Positions 54,909 to 64,000 of a DNA stretch of 64,000 bases are shown here, one piece after another. The notes under the pieces were generated by a model that was not told where the DNA came from, made no database searches, and worked only from the letters and a program-made list of their open reading frames with translations. The stretch lies in assembly GCF_000369505.1 (NCBI RefSeq), contig NZ_KB850055.1, positions 1,851,768 through 1,915,767 on the forward strand. The letters are read 5' to 3'. Source of the stretch: Acinetobacter sp. NIPH 298 (GTDB taxonomy: Bacteria > Pseudomonadota > Gammaproteobacteria > Pseudomonadales > Moraxellaceae). Position 1 is the stretch's first letter; each line of letters opens with the position of its first letter. The position numbers and the translations under genes are program-made.

Positions 54909-55827
54909 TTGGAACCATCACTTTTAAAGCCGATTTTTTAACAGCGAAGTTTAATGGTGTTTGCATTTCCATTAACTCTCCATCTATTGCTACCGTTATT
55001 GTGGTCTTTTTACAACCCACCTGTATCTGCTCAGCGCAAAAGGTATATACATCAGAGGCTTGATCAATTTTTCCTTGAATTAACTTCAACAACATTTTTA
55101 ACAAACTAAATCGATCACTTTTCGCCACCACGACCCCAGCAAGTTTGCCATTGGCTGCACATTCCGCAATTCTAAGTTTCAAATCACTGAGTTGTAGCTG
55201 ATTATTTCCAAAGAAAATTAGCGGCGTACTCACTGGATGTTTTTGTCCATCGACGGTCACAGCCAATTTTAAAGATTTATGCTCTCTGAGCAGCACATCC
55301 AACCCCGATGTATAGGCATGCAAAGGAAATCGCCCAAATCGTTTGTTGTACAACTCACGTTTCTTAATAAATAACGGATATAAACCTAGACTGGCATTAT
55401 TCAAGTAAATCTGATCATTTATAGTCGCAACATGCACATCATGTACCTTTCCTGTCGCAATCACTTCCGCTGCTTGTTGAACATCAATCGGAATATTTAA
55501 CGCTCGAGCAACGTAGTTAAACGTACCTAGCGGTATGATTCCCATTGGGATATCGGTATGCATCAATCGCTTTGCAACCGCGTTTAAAGTCCCGTCTCCG
55601 CCTGCGGCAATCACCACTCCGCAATCATCAGCCTGTTGATGTCTCACTAAAATAGCTGACATCATTTCATCAAAATCAACTGTTTGATTTAACTCAAAGA
55701 CCTGAATTTCAAAACCATATTGAGTCCAAAATGTCATGAGCCGCTCATATTCCTCATCTTGTTGTGCGGCATGAAATCCAGATTTTTGATTATATATAAT
55801 AGAGAGTGGACGTAAATTTGGATGCAT
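54889..55827 (-). CDS. Diacylglycerol/lipid kinase family protein (YegS-like)
   Basis: A 312-residue kinase. AAGGDGTLNAVAKRL is the G-G-D-G-T motif and IPLGTFNYVARALNI is the following conserved block. ATG 55827 (MHPNLRPLSIIYN) is preferred because the 18 upstream residues in the open frame are not homologous to the family. It phosphorylates a lipid or lipid-like substrate that cannot be named. It pairs with the metallophosphoesterase downstream, which may act in the same pathway. Confidence 0.85.
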   Translation of the reverse strand: MHPNLRPLSIIYNQKSGFHAAQQDEEYERLMTFWTQYGFEIQVFELNQTVDFDEMMSAILVRHQQADDCGVVIAAGGDGTLNAVAKRLMHTDIPMGIIPLGTFNYVARALNIPIDVQQAAEVIATGKVHDVHVATINDQIYLNNASLGLYPLFIKKRELYNKRFGRFPLHAYTSGLDVLLREHKSLKLAVTVDGQKHPVSTPLIFFGNNQLQLSDLKLRIAECAANGKLAGVVVAKSDRFSLLKMLLKLIQGKIDQASDVYTFCAEQIQVGCKKTTITVAIDGELMEMQTPLNFAVKKSALKVMVPNVVTSV

Positions 55828-56223
55828 AAAGATCAAACTTAAGGCTGTTAATAGCTGTATTTTTGTGTACAAAAGCAACAAATGAAAGCTTGTTTATGTA
55901 AATTTTGAATGAGCATAATTCATTTTATCAATAATAATTCTCAAAAAATGCATAAACAGTAAAATACTGTTATTTATTGATATTTTTAATAAAAATAACA
56001 CCTATAAATATATCGTATACTGTGTTAAAAAAACATTCAAACGATCAAAAACAACCACTTAGGTAGATATAAACAGCATTTCATTAACAGTAGATAACAT
56101 TCTTGGCTCTTATTTTTTTTTCGATTTTATGCTTTAATACAGCCACTTTTTTTACTTCATCTATTTTCATTGTATCCCAATGAATAGAACTGTACGTCGT
56201 ACACACTTTAAAAAGGCATCACC
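55828..56223 (+). other. Long AT-rich leader/promoter region of pckG
   Basis: No gene is seen in these 396 bases. An extended -10-like TGCTTTAAT is at 56130-56138. A perfect 13-base palindrome, TGTACGTCGTACA, lies at 56191-56203, 20 bases before the pckG start. An imperfect hairpin (GTTATTT...AAATAAC) is at about 55970-56000. The palindrome could be an operator or an RNA stem near the ribosome site. Confidence 0.6.
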
Positions 56224-58053
56224 ATGACCCAAGTGAACGCACCAGAATTCGTTCGTCACCCTAAGCTTATTGCATGGGTGGAAGAGATTGCAAAATTAAC
56301 CAAACCAGCAAAAATTGAATGGTGTGACGGAAGCGAAGAAGAATATCAACGTCTGATCGACTTGATGATCGCTAACGGCACCATGCAAAAACTTAACCAA
56401 GAAAAACATCCTGGTTCATATCTTGCAAATTCTGATCCTTCTGATGTTGCTCGTGTTGAAGACCGCACTTATATTTGCTCTGCAAACCAAGAAGATGCTG
56501 GCGCGACGAATAACTGGGTTGCACCTGCGGAAATGCGCACAAAATTAAATGGATTGTTTGATGGTGCAATGGAAGGCCGTACCATGTATGTGGTTCCTTT
56601 CTCAATGGGTCCGTTAGGTAGCCACATTGCACACATTGGTATCGAACTTACAGATTCACCTTACGTTGCTGTTTCGATGAAGAAAATGGCACGTATGGGC
56701 AAAGCGGTTTATGATGTACTTGGTATAGACGGTGAATATGTACCTTGCGTACACACTGTTGCAGCTCCTCTTGCCGCTGGTGCAAAAGATGTTGCATGGC
56801 CATGCAACAATGAAAAATATATCGTGCATTATCCAGAAACTCGTGAAATCTGGTCTTACGGTTCTGGTTACGGTGGTAACGCGTTACTGGGTAAAAAATG
56901 CTTAGCATTACGTATTGCTTCTGCAATGGGTCGTGAACAAGGTTGGTTAGCCGAACACATGCTGATTTTAGGTGTGACCAATCCACAAGGTGAAAAACAT
57001 TACATCGCAGCGGCATTCCCTTCTGCATGTGGTAAAACCAACTTTGCAATGTTGATTCCACCAGCAGGCTATGAAGGTTGGAAGATTGAAACTGTAGGTG
57101 ATGATATTGCTTGGATCAAACCAGGTGAAGATGGTCGCTTATATGCAATCAACCCAGAAGCTGGTTTCTTCGGTGTTGCACCGGGTACAAATACCAAAAC
57201 CAACCCGAACTGCATGGCAACTATGCACAAAGATGTCATCTACACCAACGTTGCTGTTACAGATAATGGTGAAGTATGGTGGGAAGGTCTTTCTAAAGAA
57301 GTTCCAGCGAACCTGACCAACTGGAAAGGTCAACCGCATACTGAAGGTGAAAAAGCTGCTCATCCAAATGCACGCTTCACTGTTTCTGCTGGTCAATGCC
57401 CTTCTATTGACGCTGACTGGGAAAATCCAGCAGGTGTTCCAATCTCAGCATTCATCTTCGGTGGTCGCCGTGCGGACACAGTACCTTTAGTTTCTGAAGC
57501 TTTTGACTGGGTTGATGGCGTGTATAAAGCTGCAACGATGGGTTCTGAAACGACTGCTGCGGCTGTTGGTCAACAAGGTATCGTTCGTCGTGATCCATTT
57601 GCGATGCTTCCTTTTGCTGGTTATAACATGGCTGATTACTTCGGTCACTGGTTACAACTTGGTCAAGAAGTTGGTGCTAAAGCAGAAGCTGCTGGTAACA
57701 AATTACCAAAAATCTTCAATGTAAACTGGTTCCGTCGTGATGCTGAAGGCAACTTCGTTTGGCCTGGTTTTGGTCAAAACATGCGTGTTCTTGAGTGGAT
57801 CATTGATCGTTGTGAAGGTCGTGCTGAAGCGACTCAAACACCAATCGGTCTAGTTCCAACTTATGAGCAATTGAACTGGGAAGGTATTGATTTCTCTAAA
57901 GAACAATTCAATACCGTTACTGCTCAAGATAAAGATCAATGGATCAAAGAGCTTGAAAGCCACACTGAGTTATTTACTAAACTTGGTGATCGTTTACCTC
58001 AAGCACTTAAAGATCGTCAAAATGAATTATTAAATGCGGTTAAATCTGCTTAA
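56224..58053 (+). CDS. pckG: GTP-dependent phosphoenolpyruvate carboxykinase
   Basis: The gluconeogenic enzyme that converts oxaloacetate and GTP to PEP. The 609 residues match the GTP class, unlike the 540-residue ATP class. It has the PEPCK P-loop [13 protein letters not shown], a metal and substrate motif [20 protein letters not shown], and GTP-binding FNVNWFRRD. The start at 56224 follows AAAAAGG. It is single, with a strong terminator behind it. Gluconeogenesis is central for Acinetobacter, which grow mainly on organic acids. Confidence 0.98.
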   Translation: MTQVNAPEFVRHPKLIAWVEEIAKLTKPAKIEWCDGSEEEYQRLIDLMIANGTMQKLNQEKHPGSYLANSDPSDVARVEDRTYICSANQEDAGATNNWVAPAEMRTKLNGLFDGAMEGRTMYVVPFSMGPLGSHIAHIGIELTDSPYVAVSMKKMARMGKAVYDVLGIDGEYVPCVHTVAAPLAAGAKDVAWPCNNEKYIVHYPETREIWSYGSGYGGNALLGKKCLALRIASAMGREQGWLAEHMLILGVTNPQGEKHYIAAAFPSACGKTNFAMLIPPAGYEGWKIETVGDDIAWIKPGEDGRLYAINPEAGFFGVAPGTNTKTNPNCMATMHKDVIYTNVAVTDNGEVWWEGLSKEVPANLTNWKGQPHTEGEKAAHPNARFTVSAGQCPSIDADWENPAGVPISAFIFGGRRADTVPLVSEAFDWVDGVYKAATMGSETTAAAVGQQGIVRRDPFAMLPFAGYNMADYFGHWLQLGQEVGAKAEAAGNKLPKIFNVNWFRRDAEGNFVWPGFGQNMRVLEWIIDRCEGRAEATQTPIGLVPTYEQLNWEGIDFSKEQFNTVTAQDKDQWIKELESHTELFTKLGDRLPQALKDRQNELLNAVKSA

Positions 58054-58067
58054 TAATTAAATGACAT

Positions 58068-58093
58068 AAAAAGGTCGCTTCGGCGACCTTTTT
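58068..58093 (+). terminator. Terminator after pckG
   Basis: AAAAAGGTCGCTTCGGCGACCTTTTT is recognised as a perfect stem with a stable UUCG-type tetraloop and U tract, 15 bases after the stop codon. Confidence 0.94.
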
Positions 58094-58193
58094 ATTGTGT
58101 GATTATTTTAAATTTTAATTGGCCACTATTTAAATTTTTACTTACTTGTTAACTTAAGAACAAACTAGCTAACTGCAAAATAACTCATTTTGA

Positions 58194-59462
58194 TTAATTT
58201 TTTGCTTTAAAAGAAAAAAATATTGGATCAGAAAAGTTTTTTGAGGTTTCCAAATCAATTGCACAATAATCCATAAATGTTAATCGAACAATATAAAGAG
58301 GAAAAACCAATATCTTTCCTGCAATACGAAATACACCTTCGCTACTTTGCTCATATTGATCAATAATAACCGATGAATAAGATAAATAGTCGTCTACAGA
58401 ATGCTCAACCATTTGCCAACCTATATCTGATTCTGGGTATTGATCTAATGTAATTTTAGCAAGCTGTCTAGCGAAAGTTTGGTGATTAAGTATTATCTCT
58501 GGTCTATCCAAAATAGTTACAAACACCTCCTTTTCAATTTCCCTCTTTTCCGAGCCATAATAAGCAAATTCAAATACTGAGCTACTACTTTGAGTAAGTT
58601 GCCATTTTTCATTTAACTCAATCTGCCAATGCTCACCTTCAATAACATTAAGTTTTGTTTTTTCCATTAATTGCTCAAATGCATCAGCTTGATCATCACT
58701 TAATTGTATCACTTCAGGCTCTCGTTCAGTTGCAAAAATTTCATCTCTAAACAAGTTCCTCATTTCACTTTGACGGTGAGAAAAGGTTTTAAAATCATCT
58801 TCAACATCGTTTAAGCAATCTGTAACTGTCACTAAATAGCCATTTGGCCATTGCTCAACGTGAAAACCCGCTTGCTGCAATTTCACTACATCAACCTCTT
58901 TAGCAAACTCATCACCATAATACATTCCCCAACCTATTTTTGATATTTGAGGCTTTATTAAGGCTCCAAAGCTCCCCAATTGATTTAGAGAGAGTTGCTT
59001 TACTCCTTTACATTCATGTTCTGTAAAAAAATGTAGCATAGCTAATTGCGGCGAAAATAACCCACACCAATGTCTGAATAATTCAAACCAGTTAATTTCT
59101 TTATGATAATCAACTTTAAAGTCAATTTCTGCTGGAATTAATTGGTGTAATTGATTAATCATCTTGTGAGTAACCCACCCTTTTCCTTTCAATTTATTTT
59201 TTCTTCTCCAAGCAAAATCATTATGGAATTCTGAAACCTTTTTACCATCTATATGAATCTGGCCAAGTCCTGCCCAATTATCTTCACAAGCCTCCACACT
59301 CTCAAACTTTTGTTTAAACCGTTCAGGATTTGTAGAAATGTGCTCTGGAGATAACCATCCCTTAGATGTATTCACTAGAGACTCAATGAATGGCCAGCCA
59401 TAATCTCGCCATTCAAAAGTATCTACTTTGCTTCTAATTCTGATCTGTATAAATGGCTTCAT
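58194..59462 (-). CDS. Candidate CDI immunity protein (422 residues)
   Basis: The gene directly follows the CdiA-like gene, and its ATG overlaps the cdiA TAA by one base (TAATG), so it is translationally coupled. In this position a cdiI immunity protein is expected. At 422 residues it is two to three times the usual size. It has no signal peptide or membrane helix, is Trp/Phe-rich and acidic, and appears to be two domains: an N-terminal part to about residue 270 (with IGWGMYYGDEFAKEVDVV) and a C-terminal part from about 285 (EGEHWQIELNEKWQL). I cannot match it to a known immunity family. The role is inferred from position only. Confidence 0.6.
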   Translation of the reverse strand: MKPFIQIRIRSKVDTFEWRDYGWPFIESLVNTSKGWLSPEHISTNPERFKQKFESVEACEDNWAGLGQIHIDGKKVSEFHNDFAWRRKNKLKGKGWVTHKMINQLHQLIPAEIDFKVDYHKEINWFELFRHWCGLFSPQLAMLHFFTEHECKGVKQLSLNQLGSFGALIKPQISKIGWGMYYGDEFAKEVDVVKLQQAGFHVEQWPNGYLVTVTDCLNDVEDDFKTFSHRQSEMRNLFRDEIFATEREPEVIQLSDDQADAFEQLMEKTKLNVIEGEHWQIELNEKWQLTQSSSSVFEFAYYGSEKREIEKEVFVTILDRPEIILNHQTFARQLAKITLDQYPESDIGWQMVEHSVDDYLSYSSVIIDQYEQSSEGVFRIAGKILVFPLYIVRLTFMDYCAIDLETSKNFSDPIFFSFKAKN

Positions 59463-62400
59463 TACAAGCTTAACTCCGTTAATGTTTTATGACTTGAATC
59501 AAAAACATATACCTTACCATTATTTCTCTCGATGGCTTTTCTCAAAGGTTCAGAAATATACTGATTACGCTCACTAATAACTAAATTAAAAGGCTGACCA
59601 GTATCCCCAGCCAATTTGATTTGAGCTTGCAGTTGTTTACTCAATGAAAGATTCATCACATCTTTTACTTCAACAATCCCCCCCGAACTTTTACCCCATA
59701 GATCAGGAATAGTTCTAACAACAGTACCATCTGGCAATTTTACGGTTGCAAGTTGATTATTCTTAATAGCCCCTAATGCTTCAATTAGACTTTTCTCAAA
59801 TGCTCTCCCTCTAGCCATGGCAGTTGTTGTCTTAGATACATTTTTAACAGTTGTATTGATACCCTGTACTCTTGTTACTCGATTACCGAATCCAGCCGAT
59901 ACAATATTAGCTGCGGCCAGTAAACGGTTTTGTTCTAAACCAGCTATACCTGTGCCAGTTAATAACACTTTAAAGCTATCTGCCACACTAATTGCATTGC
60001 CTGCTACGGGCATCCACGCAATGACATCAAGCGCATTTTGTAATTCTTCTTTACGTTTTACATCTAACGCATCATATCTACTTTTACAAACAGCTTCACT
60101 TACACCATTACCACAATTAGCATTTGCCCAAGTTGTAAAAATATTAGTTGCTTTTATCGCCTCTGATTTCCATTGTACGGTATTGTCAAATTTACCCAGG
60201 TTATTGAAGGCCATATATTGACTTTTCAACTTCACATTTTGTGCTTGTGATAAACCCTCTAACAATGCATTAATATGTCCTGTACAAGCATTACTATTTA
60301 ACCCTAAGCCACTACACGCAGCTCTTAATGCGGCATCATTAGCATCACTAACTACTTTATACTTCATAAATGCATTTGTCTTGCACTGGTTATCCGTACA
60401 TTTATCAAGTTCAGCTTTGAGTTCATTAACCTCTTTACTGGTTAAATAATTGTTTGTTACCGCTACCGCCGCACTATTTGCAGCAGTATTCACATCATAG
60501 CCACTATAAGCAGATACTGTCCCTGCTAAAAGTTGCGCTGTTGCTACAACCTTTTTATTATATGCATCCCGCTCTTGCGGTGTCATATCTTTGAGCTCTT
60601 TGCTTCGAGGAACTAGATCAGCTGCCATTTCTCCGACAACAGCGCCAATAGCACCCGCTTCACAACTCTTTTGTAATGCACCAGCTACACAACCAGCGGC
60701 AGCATGAGCAATTTTGTGTAATATATAGTCAACATCTTCTAGCCCTTTGATTTTAGAAGCAAGCTCACCTTGTATTGATGAACTCAGCCCAGCCAGCAAT
60801 GCTTTCTCAAGACTATCTGATAAACTTTCACCCTGTAATGTACTACTGATTAAGTTTGAACCAACACCTTGTACAAAATTATTTGCAATTTTTTCTACTG
60901 TTGGAAAACCATTTAAATCAATTTTAAGGCTTGTACTTAAACCTTCCACTAGCCCAGCTGTTACCACCGTAATTGCCAAACTTTTTACTGAATCTTTACT
61001 TCCTAGCTCTTTAAATGTTGCTGATAGATCGCCACCATTATTGATTAAGCTAATAGAAGCTTGTGTCGTCAAACTTAGTAATGCAGCATTAGTTACTGTT
61101 CCACCAGTTGATAGTATTGCTCCTACACCTGCCCCACCTGTCGCAGCTGCAATCGCAATTGCTAAAATTGCCGCACCAGCTGCAGTTAAGCCCTGAGACT
61201 TATAATCCCAATCTTCATTGGTTAAAAGGATTTGTTCCCAATTTACTTTTTGATCTTTGTTATCAACTAGAGATTTGAGGTACGCATTCCCAGGTGTCTT
61301 AGCGAGATTTTCAATTTCTGCAATTAATTCTTTTTGGTTTGCTGTTCTTTTTGTTACAGGCACTTGAACAGTTAAACTACCAACAAACTTCGGAGCAACT
61401 GGTCCATTAAAGGTAGGTAGCTGAGCTGTTTCATTAATTGAACCTTTGTCTTGCATCGACTGCCAAACCACACTATTACTTGTTTTAGTCTTTGTTGCTT
61501 CTACAAGTTCCGATGCACCTAAAAGAGTGATTTTCTCGCCTGCTTTTATTTCTGCACCTTCCAAATAATTAAACTCAGTGCCTTTTAAAATAATACTGCC
61601 ATCTGCTTGAGCACCGATATAACTTGCTTCTAAAACAGCGGGTAGTTCTGATTTGATATTTCGAGTGCTGGTATATTTAGATTTATTGAGTTTAATACCA
61701 GCCCACGAACTACTTTTACTGATATCAAGGGTATCTTTTGAAACATTATCAGCAGTTAAAAGGTTGATATCACCACCCGCTAAAATCTTAACTTTACCGC
61801 CATGTGCCGTTAACTGACTTGAATACATGTCGATACTGGTACGATGCTGCCCAGTTTCTTTATCATCAGCCTTTTTCGCCTCTCCACTTTTGATATTGAT
61901 ATTTTTTGCATCAATATCCACAGATAAACCGCCAACTCGTTCAGCCGTTTTTATCGTGGTTATGGTCTTTTTCTTGCCATACCATTTGCGTTTGGTTTCT
62001 GTTTTCTTACTCTTGTCATAACCGTTTTCAACGGCAACATCAAAAATAATATTTTTATAGGCTTCAATATCGACATTGCCATTATTCGATGTAATGCCTA
62101 CGCCTTGTAAAATTAAATTATCTGTGGCACTTTTGCCAGTGGCTTTGATTTTAACACCTTTATCGCCGTTGATCGTGGTCGCATTTACAGGGCTACGCCA
62201 ATTATAATTATCATTAGTCACCTGACCAATTTCATAGGAATCTTGGGTGGCATCGATAATGATGCTTCCCTTTATTTTTCCTTGTTTAACACTATTTTTT
62301 ATATTGCTCTTAAACTCACCCTGAATTTGATATTCTTCATTTGACAATGTTCCAGATGCTTCTATCAAAACCGAGCCTTTTTTCGCATCTATGTCAGCAC

Positions 62401-64000
62401 CACTAATACTAAGACCTTGTTTAGAGGCTAGATTAATATTGCCTGTGTTGCTCGTCAGTGTTGCGCCTAGGTGTTCGTAGCCATTTACATTTTTATCAAA
62501 AAAACTAATTTGTGATTGAGCTTCATTCAGTTGATTTATTAAATTACGTTCAGGTTGCATGAAGAGATTATATGCATGTGATGCTTCCTCAACTAACTCG
62601 CCATAATAATTACAGCTTCTATTCATCTCCAAACACTCCCAATCGAATTGATTGGTTTCATCCTGAAGTTTCGTTCTTAGCCTTTTTTCTTCATCTATAT
62701 AACTTTTTTCTTCGACTAATGTTTTTAATTCATTTTGTAATGCAGTTTTACTAGCATTTAAAGCATCGAGTTGTTTAGTCGACCGCTGATTTGTCAACGT
62801 ATTCTTCAAGCCATCCACAATTAAATCTCCACCAGTCGATACAATCGAGATATCTTTAGCAGCATTTAATTGCGTTCCCTGCAACTCCACTTTTTGACCA
62901 GCAAGATTGATTCCACCATTGGTGGTGTTGAGCTTAACCACTTGCTCACTTCCATTACCTTTGGTTCCGCCATGTCCAATAAGTGTTAAGTCACCTTTTT
63001 TACTCATCAGATCATAATCACCCACCGCACTTAGTGTCAGTAACTTAGGATCGATGGTTAAATTATCGTTGGTTTGAATACTTAAATTACCATTGAGTTT
63101 TTTTAAGTCCTTGTCATTATTTAGTAGCGGTGAGCCTGTAGCTGTCACTTTGACATTCTTATTAACATCAAAGCCAGCTCCGCTTTCAATCAGTACCGCC
63201 CCACCTTTAAGGTCTGTATTTTGTAGATACTGACCCGCACCACTGACCAAGGACAGCACACCATCAGCTTGTAGCTTGACGGTATTACCCACCCCCCAGT
63301 TTGTCGTACCATCTGCTGCTACAATACTCGAACTCAAATGTAGCCTATCTTTAGTGCTTAATGCTGTATGTCCAGCTGACTGAGCTGTAACATGATGCAA
63401 GGTTTGACGACCATCAGCATGTAAAGTTGTGTTTGCACCACTCTTAAGGTTCATACCATATAAGAACTGTGTGCCTTTTGCTTGCGCTTGGATATTTCCT
63501 GTGGCGTTTAAATTACCCCAATTTAAGCTGTTATTTGCACCACTATTGATCAGGATATTTTTACCTTTTAACTCACTCCATAAATAAGTGGTTTTAGGGC
63601 TAAAACTGCCATCAGCATTTTGATGTTGGGTAATCACATCTGAACGTACTAGACTAATATTGCCTTTTGCATCTAACTGAATATCACCATTTTTAGCATC
63701 TAAATTTATGGTGTTTAAACGTAGATATCCGTTATCAATTGATGCGATCTGAATACCCTTATCTGCGGAGATTTTACTTGGGGTATAGGTGATATTTTTA
63801 GCATCTGTGCCCGTAACAGCCGTTTCAACTTTGTTTGCAGCTAAGATGACATTTTTACTGGCGAGTAGTGATACTTTACCTAAAGTACCTACTTGTAGGC
63901 TATTTGCAGTAATACTGCCATTTAAGGCATTAATGTTTATATCGCCTGTATTTGCCCAGAGTCGACTTCCTTGATCAAGTAGGATATTGCCACCATTACT
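59462..64000 (-). CDS. cdiA: CdiA-like haemagglutinin with C-terminal nuclease toxin, 5' end outside the window
   Basis: The frame is open from the window edge through to 59462, at least 1512 residues. The first part is FHA-type beta-helix repeats (N-I-x-A-x-x-G-x-I patterns such as SNGGNILLDQGSRLW). Next come a Gln/Glu-rich coiled segment and a DUF637-like haemagglutinin region with long hydrophobic stretches (AAGAAILAIAIAAATGGAG). A pretoxin region follows, with VAVTNNYL where other CdiA have V-E-N-N. The end is a PD-(D/E)xK nuclease fold: RAFEKSLIEALG, I-P-D-L-W near 59703, then V-E-V-K-D near 59666. This resembles the Tox-REase-7 type. Frames starting at GTG 63637 are internal and not the true start. 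Confidence 0.88.
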   Translation of the reverse strand, partial: SNGGNILLDQGSRLWANTGDININALNGSITANSLQVGTLGKVSLLASKNVILAANKVETAVTGTDAKNITYTPSKISADKGIQIASIDNGYLRLNTINLDAKNGDIQLDAKGNISLVRSDVITQHQNADGSFSPKTTYLWSELKGKNILINSGANNSLNWGNLNATGNIQAQAKGTQFLYGMNLKSGANTTLHADGRQTLHHVTAQSAGHTALSTKDRLHLSSSIVAADGTTNWGVGNTVKLQADGVLSLVSGAGQYLQNTDLKGGAVLIESGAGFDVNKNVKVTATGSPLLNNDKDLKKLNGNLSIQTNDNLTIDPKLLTLSAVGDYDLMSKKGDLTLIGHGGTKGNGSEQVVKLNTTNGGINLAGQKVELQGTQLNAAKDISIVSTGGDLIVDGLKNTLTNQRSTKQLDALNASKTALQNELKTLVEEKSYIDEEKRLRTKLQDETNQFDWECLEMNRSCNYYGELVEEASHAYNLFMQPERNLINQLNEAQSQISFFDKNVNGYEHLGATLTSNTGNINLASKQGLSISGADIDAKKGSVLIEASGTLSNEEYQIQGEFKSNIKNSVKQGKIKGSIIIDATQDSYEIGQVTNDNYNWRSPVNATTINGDKGVKIKATGKSATDNLILQGVGITSNNGNVDIEAYKNIIFDVAVENGYDKSKKTETKRKWYGKKKTITTIKTAERVGGLSVDIDAKNINIKSGEAKKADDKETGQHRTSIDMYSSQLTAHGGKVKILAGGDINLLTADNVSKDTLDISKSSSWAGIKLNKSKYTSTRNIKSELPAVLEASYIGAQADGSIILKGTEFNYLEGAEIKAGEKITLLGASELVEATKTKTSNSVVWQSMQDKGSINETAQLPTFNGPVAPKFVGSLTVQVPVTKRTANQKELIAEIENLAKTPGNAYLKSLVDNKDQKVNWEQILLTNEDWDYKSQGLTAAGAAILAIAIAAATGGAGVGAILSTGGTVTNAALLSLTTQASISLINNGGDLSATFKELGSKDSVKSLAITVVTAGLVEGLSTSLKIDLNGFPTVEKIANNFVQGVGSNLISSTLQGESLSDSLEKALLAGLSSSIQGELASKIKGLEDVDYILHKIAHAAAGCVAGALQKSCEAGAIGAVVGEMAADLVPRSKELKDMTPQERDAYNKKVVATAQLLAGTVSAYSGYDVNTAANSAAVAVTNNYLTSKEVNELKAELDKCTDNQCKTNAFMKYKVVSDANDAALRAACSGLGLNSNACTGHINALLEGLSQAQNVKLKSQYMAFNNLGKFDNTVQWKSEAIKATNIFTTWANANCGNGVSEAVCKSRYDALDVKRKEELQNALDVIAWMPVAGNAISVADSFKVLLTGTGIAGLEQNRLLAAANIVSAGFGNRVTRVQGINTTVKNVSKTTTAMARGRAFEKSLIEALGAIKNNQLATVKLPDGTVVRTIPDLWGKSSGGIVEVKDVMNLSLSKQLQAQIKLAGDTGQPFNLVISERNQYISEPLRKAIERNNGKVYVFDSSHKTLTELSL

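Noticed and set aside
56393..57396. Minus-strand frames opposite pckG
   Set aside because: They are shadows of a strongly conserved gene with no own ribosome sites.
60747..61196. 149-codon plus-strand frame inside cdiA
   Set aside because: It is the antisense of the Ala/Gly/Ser-rich haemagglutinin region, and has a biased composition but no start signals.

Overview
The window is chromosomal DNA from a gammaproteobacterium and almost certainly an Acinetobacter. The evidence is an AT-rich base composition and a short AAC(6')-I acetyltransferase of the type carried on the chromosomes of the A. haemolyticus-like species. It also has both a dimeric and a monomeric NADP-isocitrate dehydrogenase, and housekeeping neighbours (ppk1, mtgA, pdxB-epmA, groESL, GTP-type pckG) typical of that genus. 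No insertion sequence, integron, phage, CRISPR array, tRNA or rRNA was seen. The genus assignment is inference from protein content.

Layout. 1-8.6 kb: a cut-off gene, a DUF3144 protein, a CaCA-type cation exchanger, an M16 peptidase, a PhzF-like enzyme, a DUF4442 protein, icd and an RluE-like pseudouridine synthase. 8.6-13.5 kb: monomeric idh behind a tandemly duplicated promoter module, a frameshifted uraH and an M61 peptidase. 13.6-18.6 kb: a PBP5-type carboxypeptidase, NDH-2, SlyD and a photolyase. 18.6-26.6 kb: an apparently complete polysaccharide synthesis and export locus. Five overlapping or abutting plus-strand genes encode a membrane protein with a degenerate GGDEF domain, an unknown membrane protein, a processive GT2 synthase, a BcsB-like protein and a DUF4434 lipoprotein. 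They converge on wecB and an NfrA-like outer-membrane TPR/beta-barrel protein. The gene set recalls the E. coli Nfr (phage N4 receptor glycan) and Listeria Pss systems and predicts a ManNAc-containing glycan.

26.8-30.9 kb: a VIT1-type transporter under a perfect FNR-like dyad, a His-rich DUF2946-like protein and a bd-type oxidase operon ending in a 36-residue DUF2474-like protein. 31-44 kb: nitronate monooxygenase, ppk1, mtgA, a rhomboid, a VOC protein, the divergent ybbAP/tesA set, aac(6')-I, carbonic anhydrase, a secreted alpha/beta hydrolase and a conserved unknown. 44-49.7 kb: a methyltransferase downstream of a Fur-boxed TonB receptor, nfuA, a second rhomboid and a 59-residue lipoprotein. 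49.7-58.1 kb: pdxB-epmA, groESL behind a sigma32-like promoter, a metallophosphoesterase/lipid kinase pair and pckG. 58.2-64 kb: the 3' end of a large CdiA/haemagglutinin gene with a restriction-endonuclease-fold C-terminal toxin, coupled to a 422-residue candidate immunity gene.

The points most worth following are the Nfr/Pss-like glycan locus with its probably inactive GGDEF protein, the duplicated idh promoter module, the uraH frameshift, and the CDI toxin with an unusually large partner.
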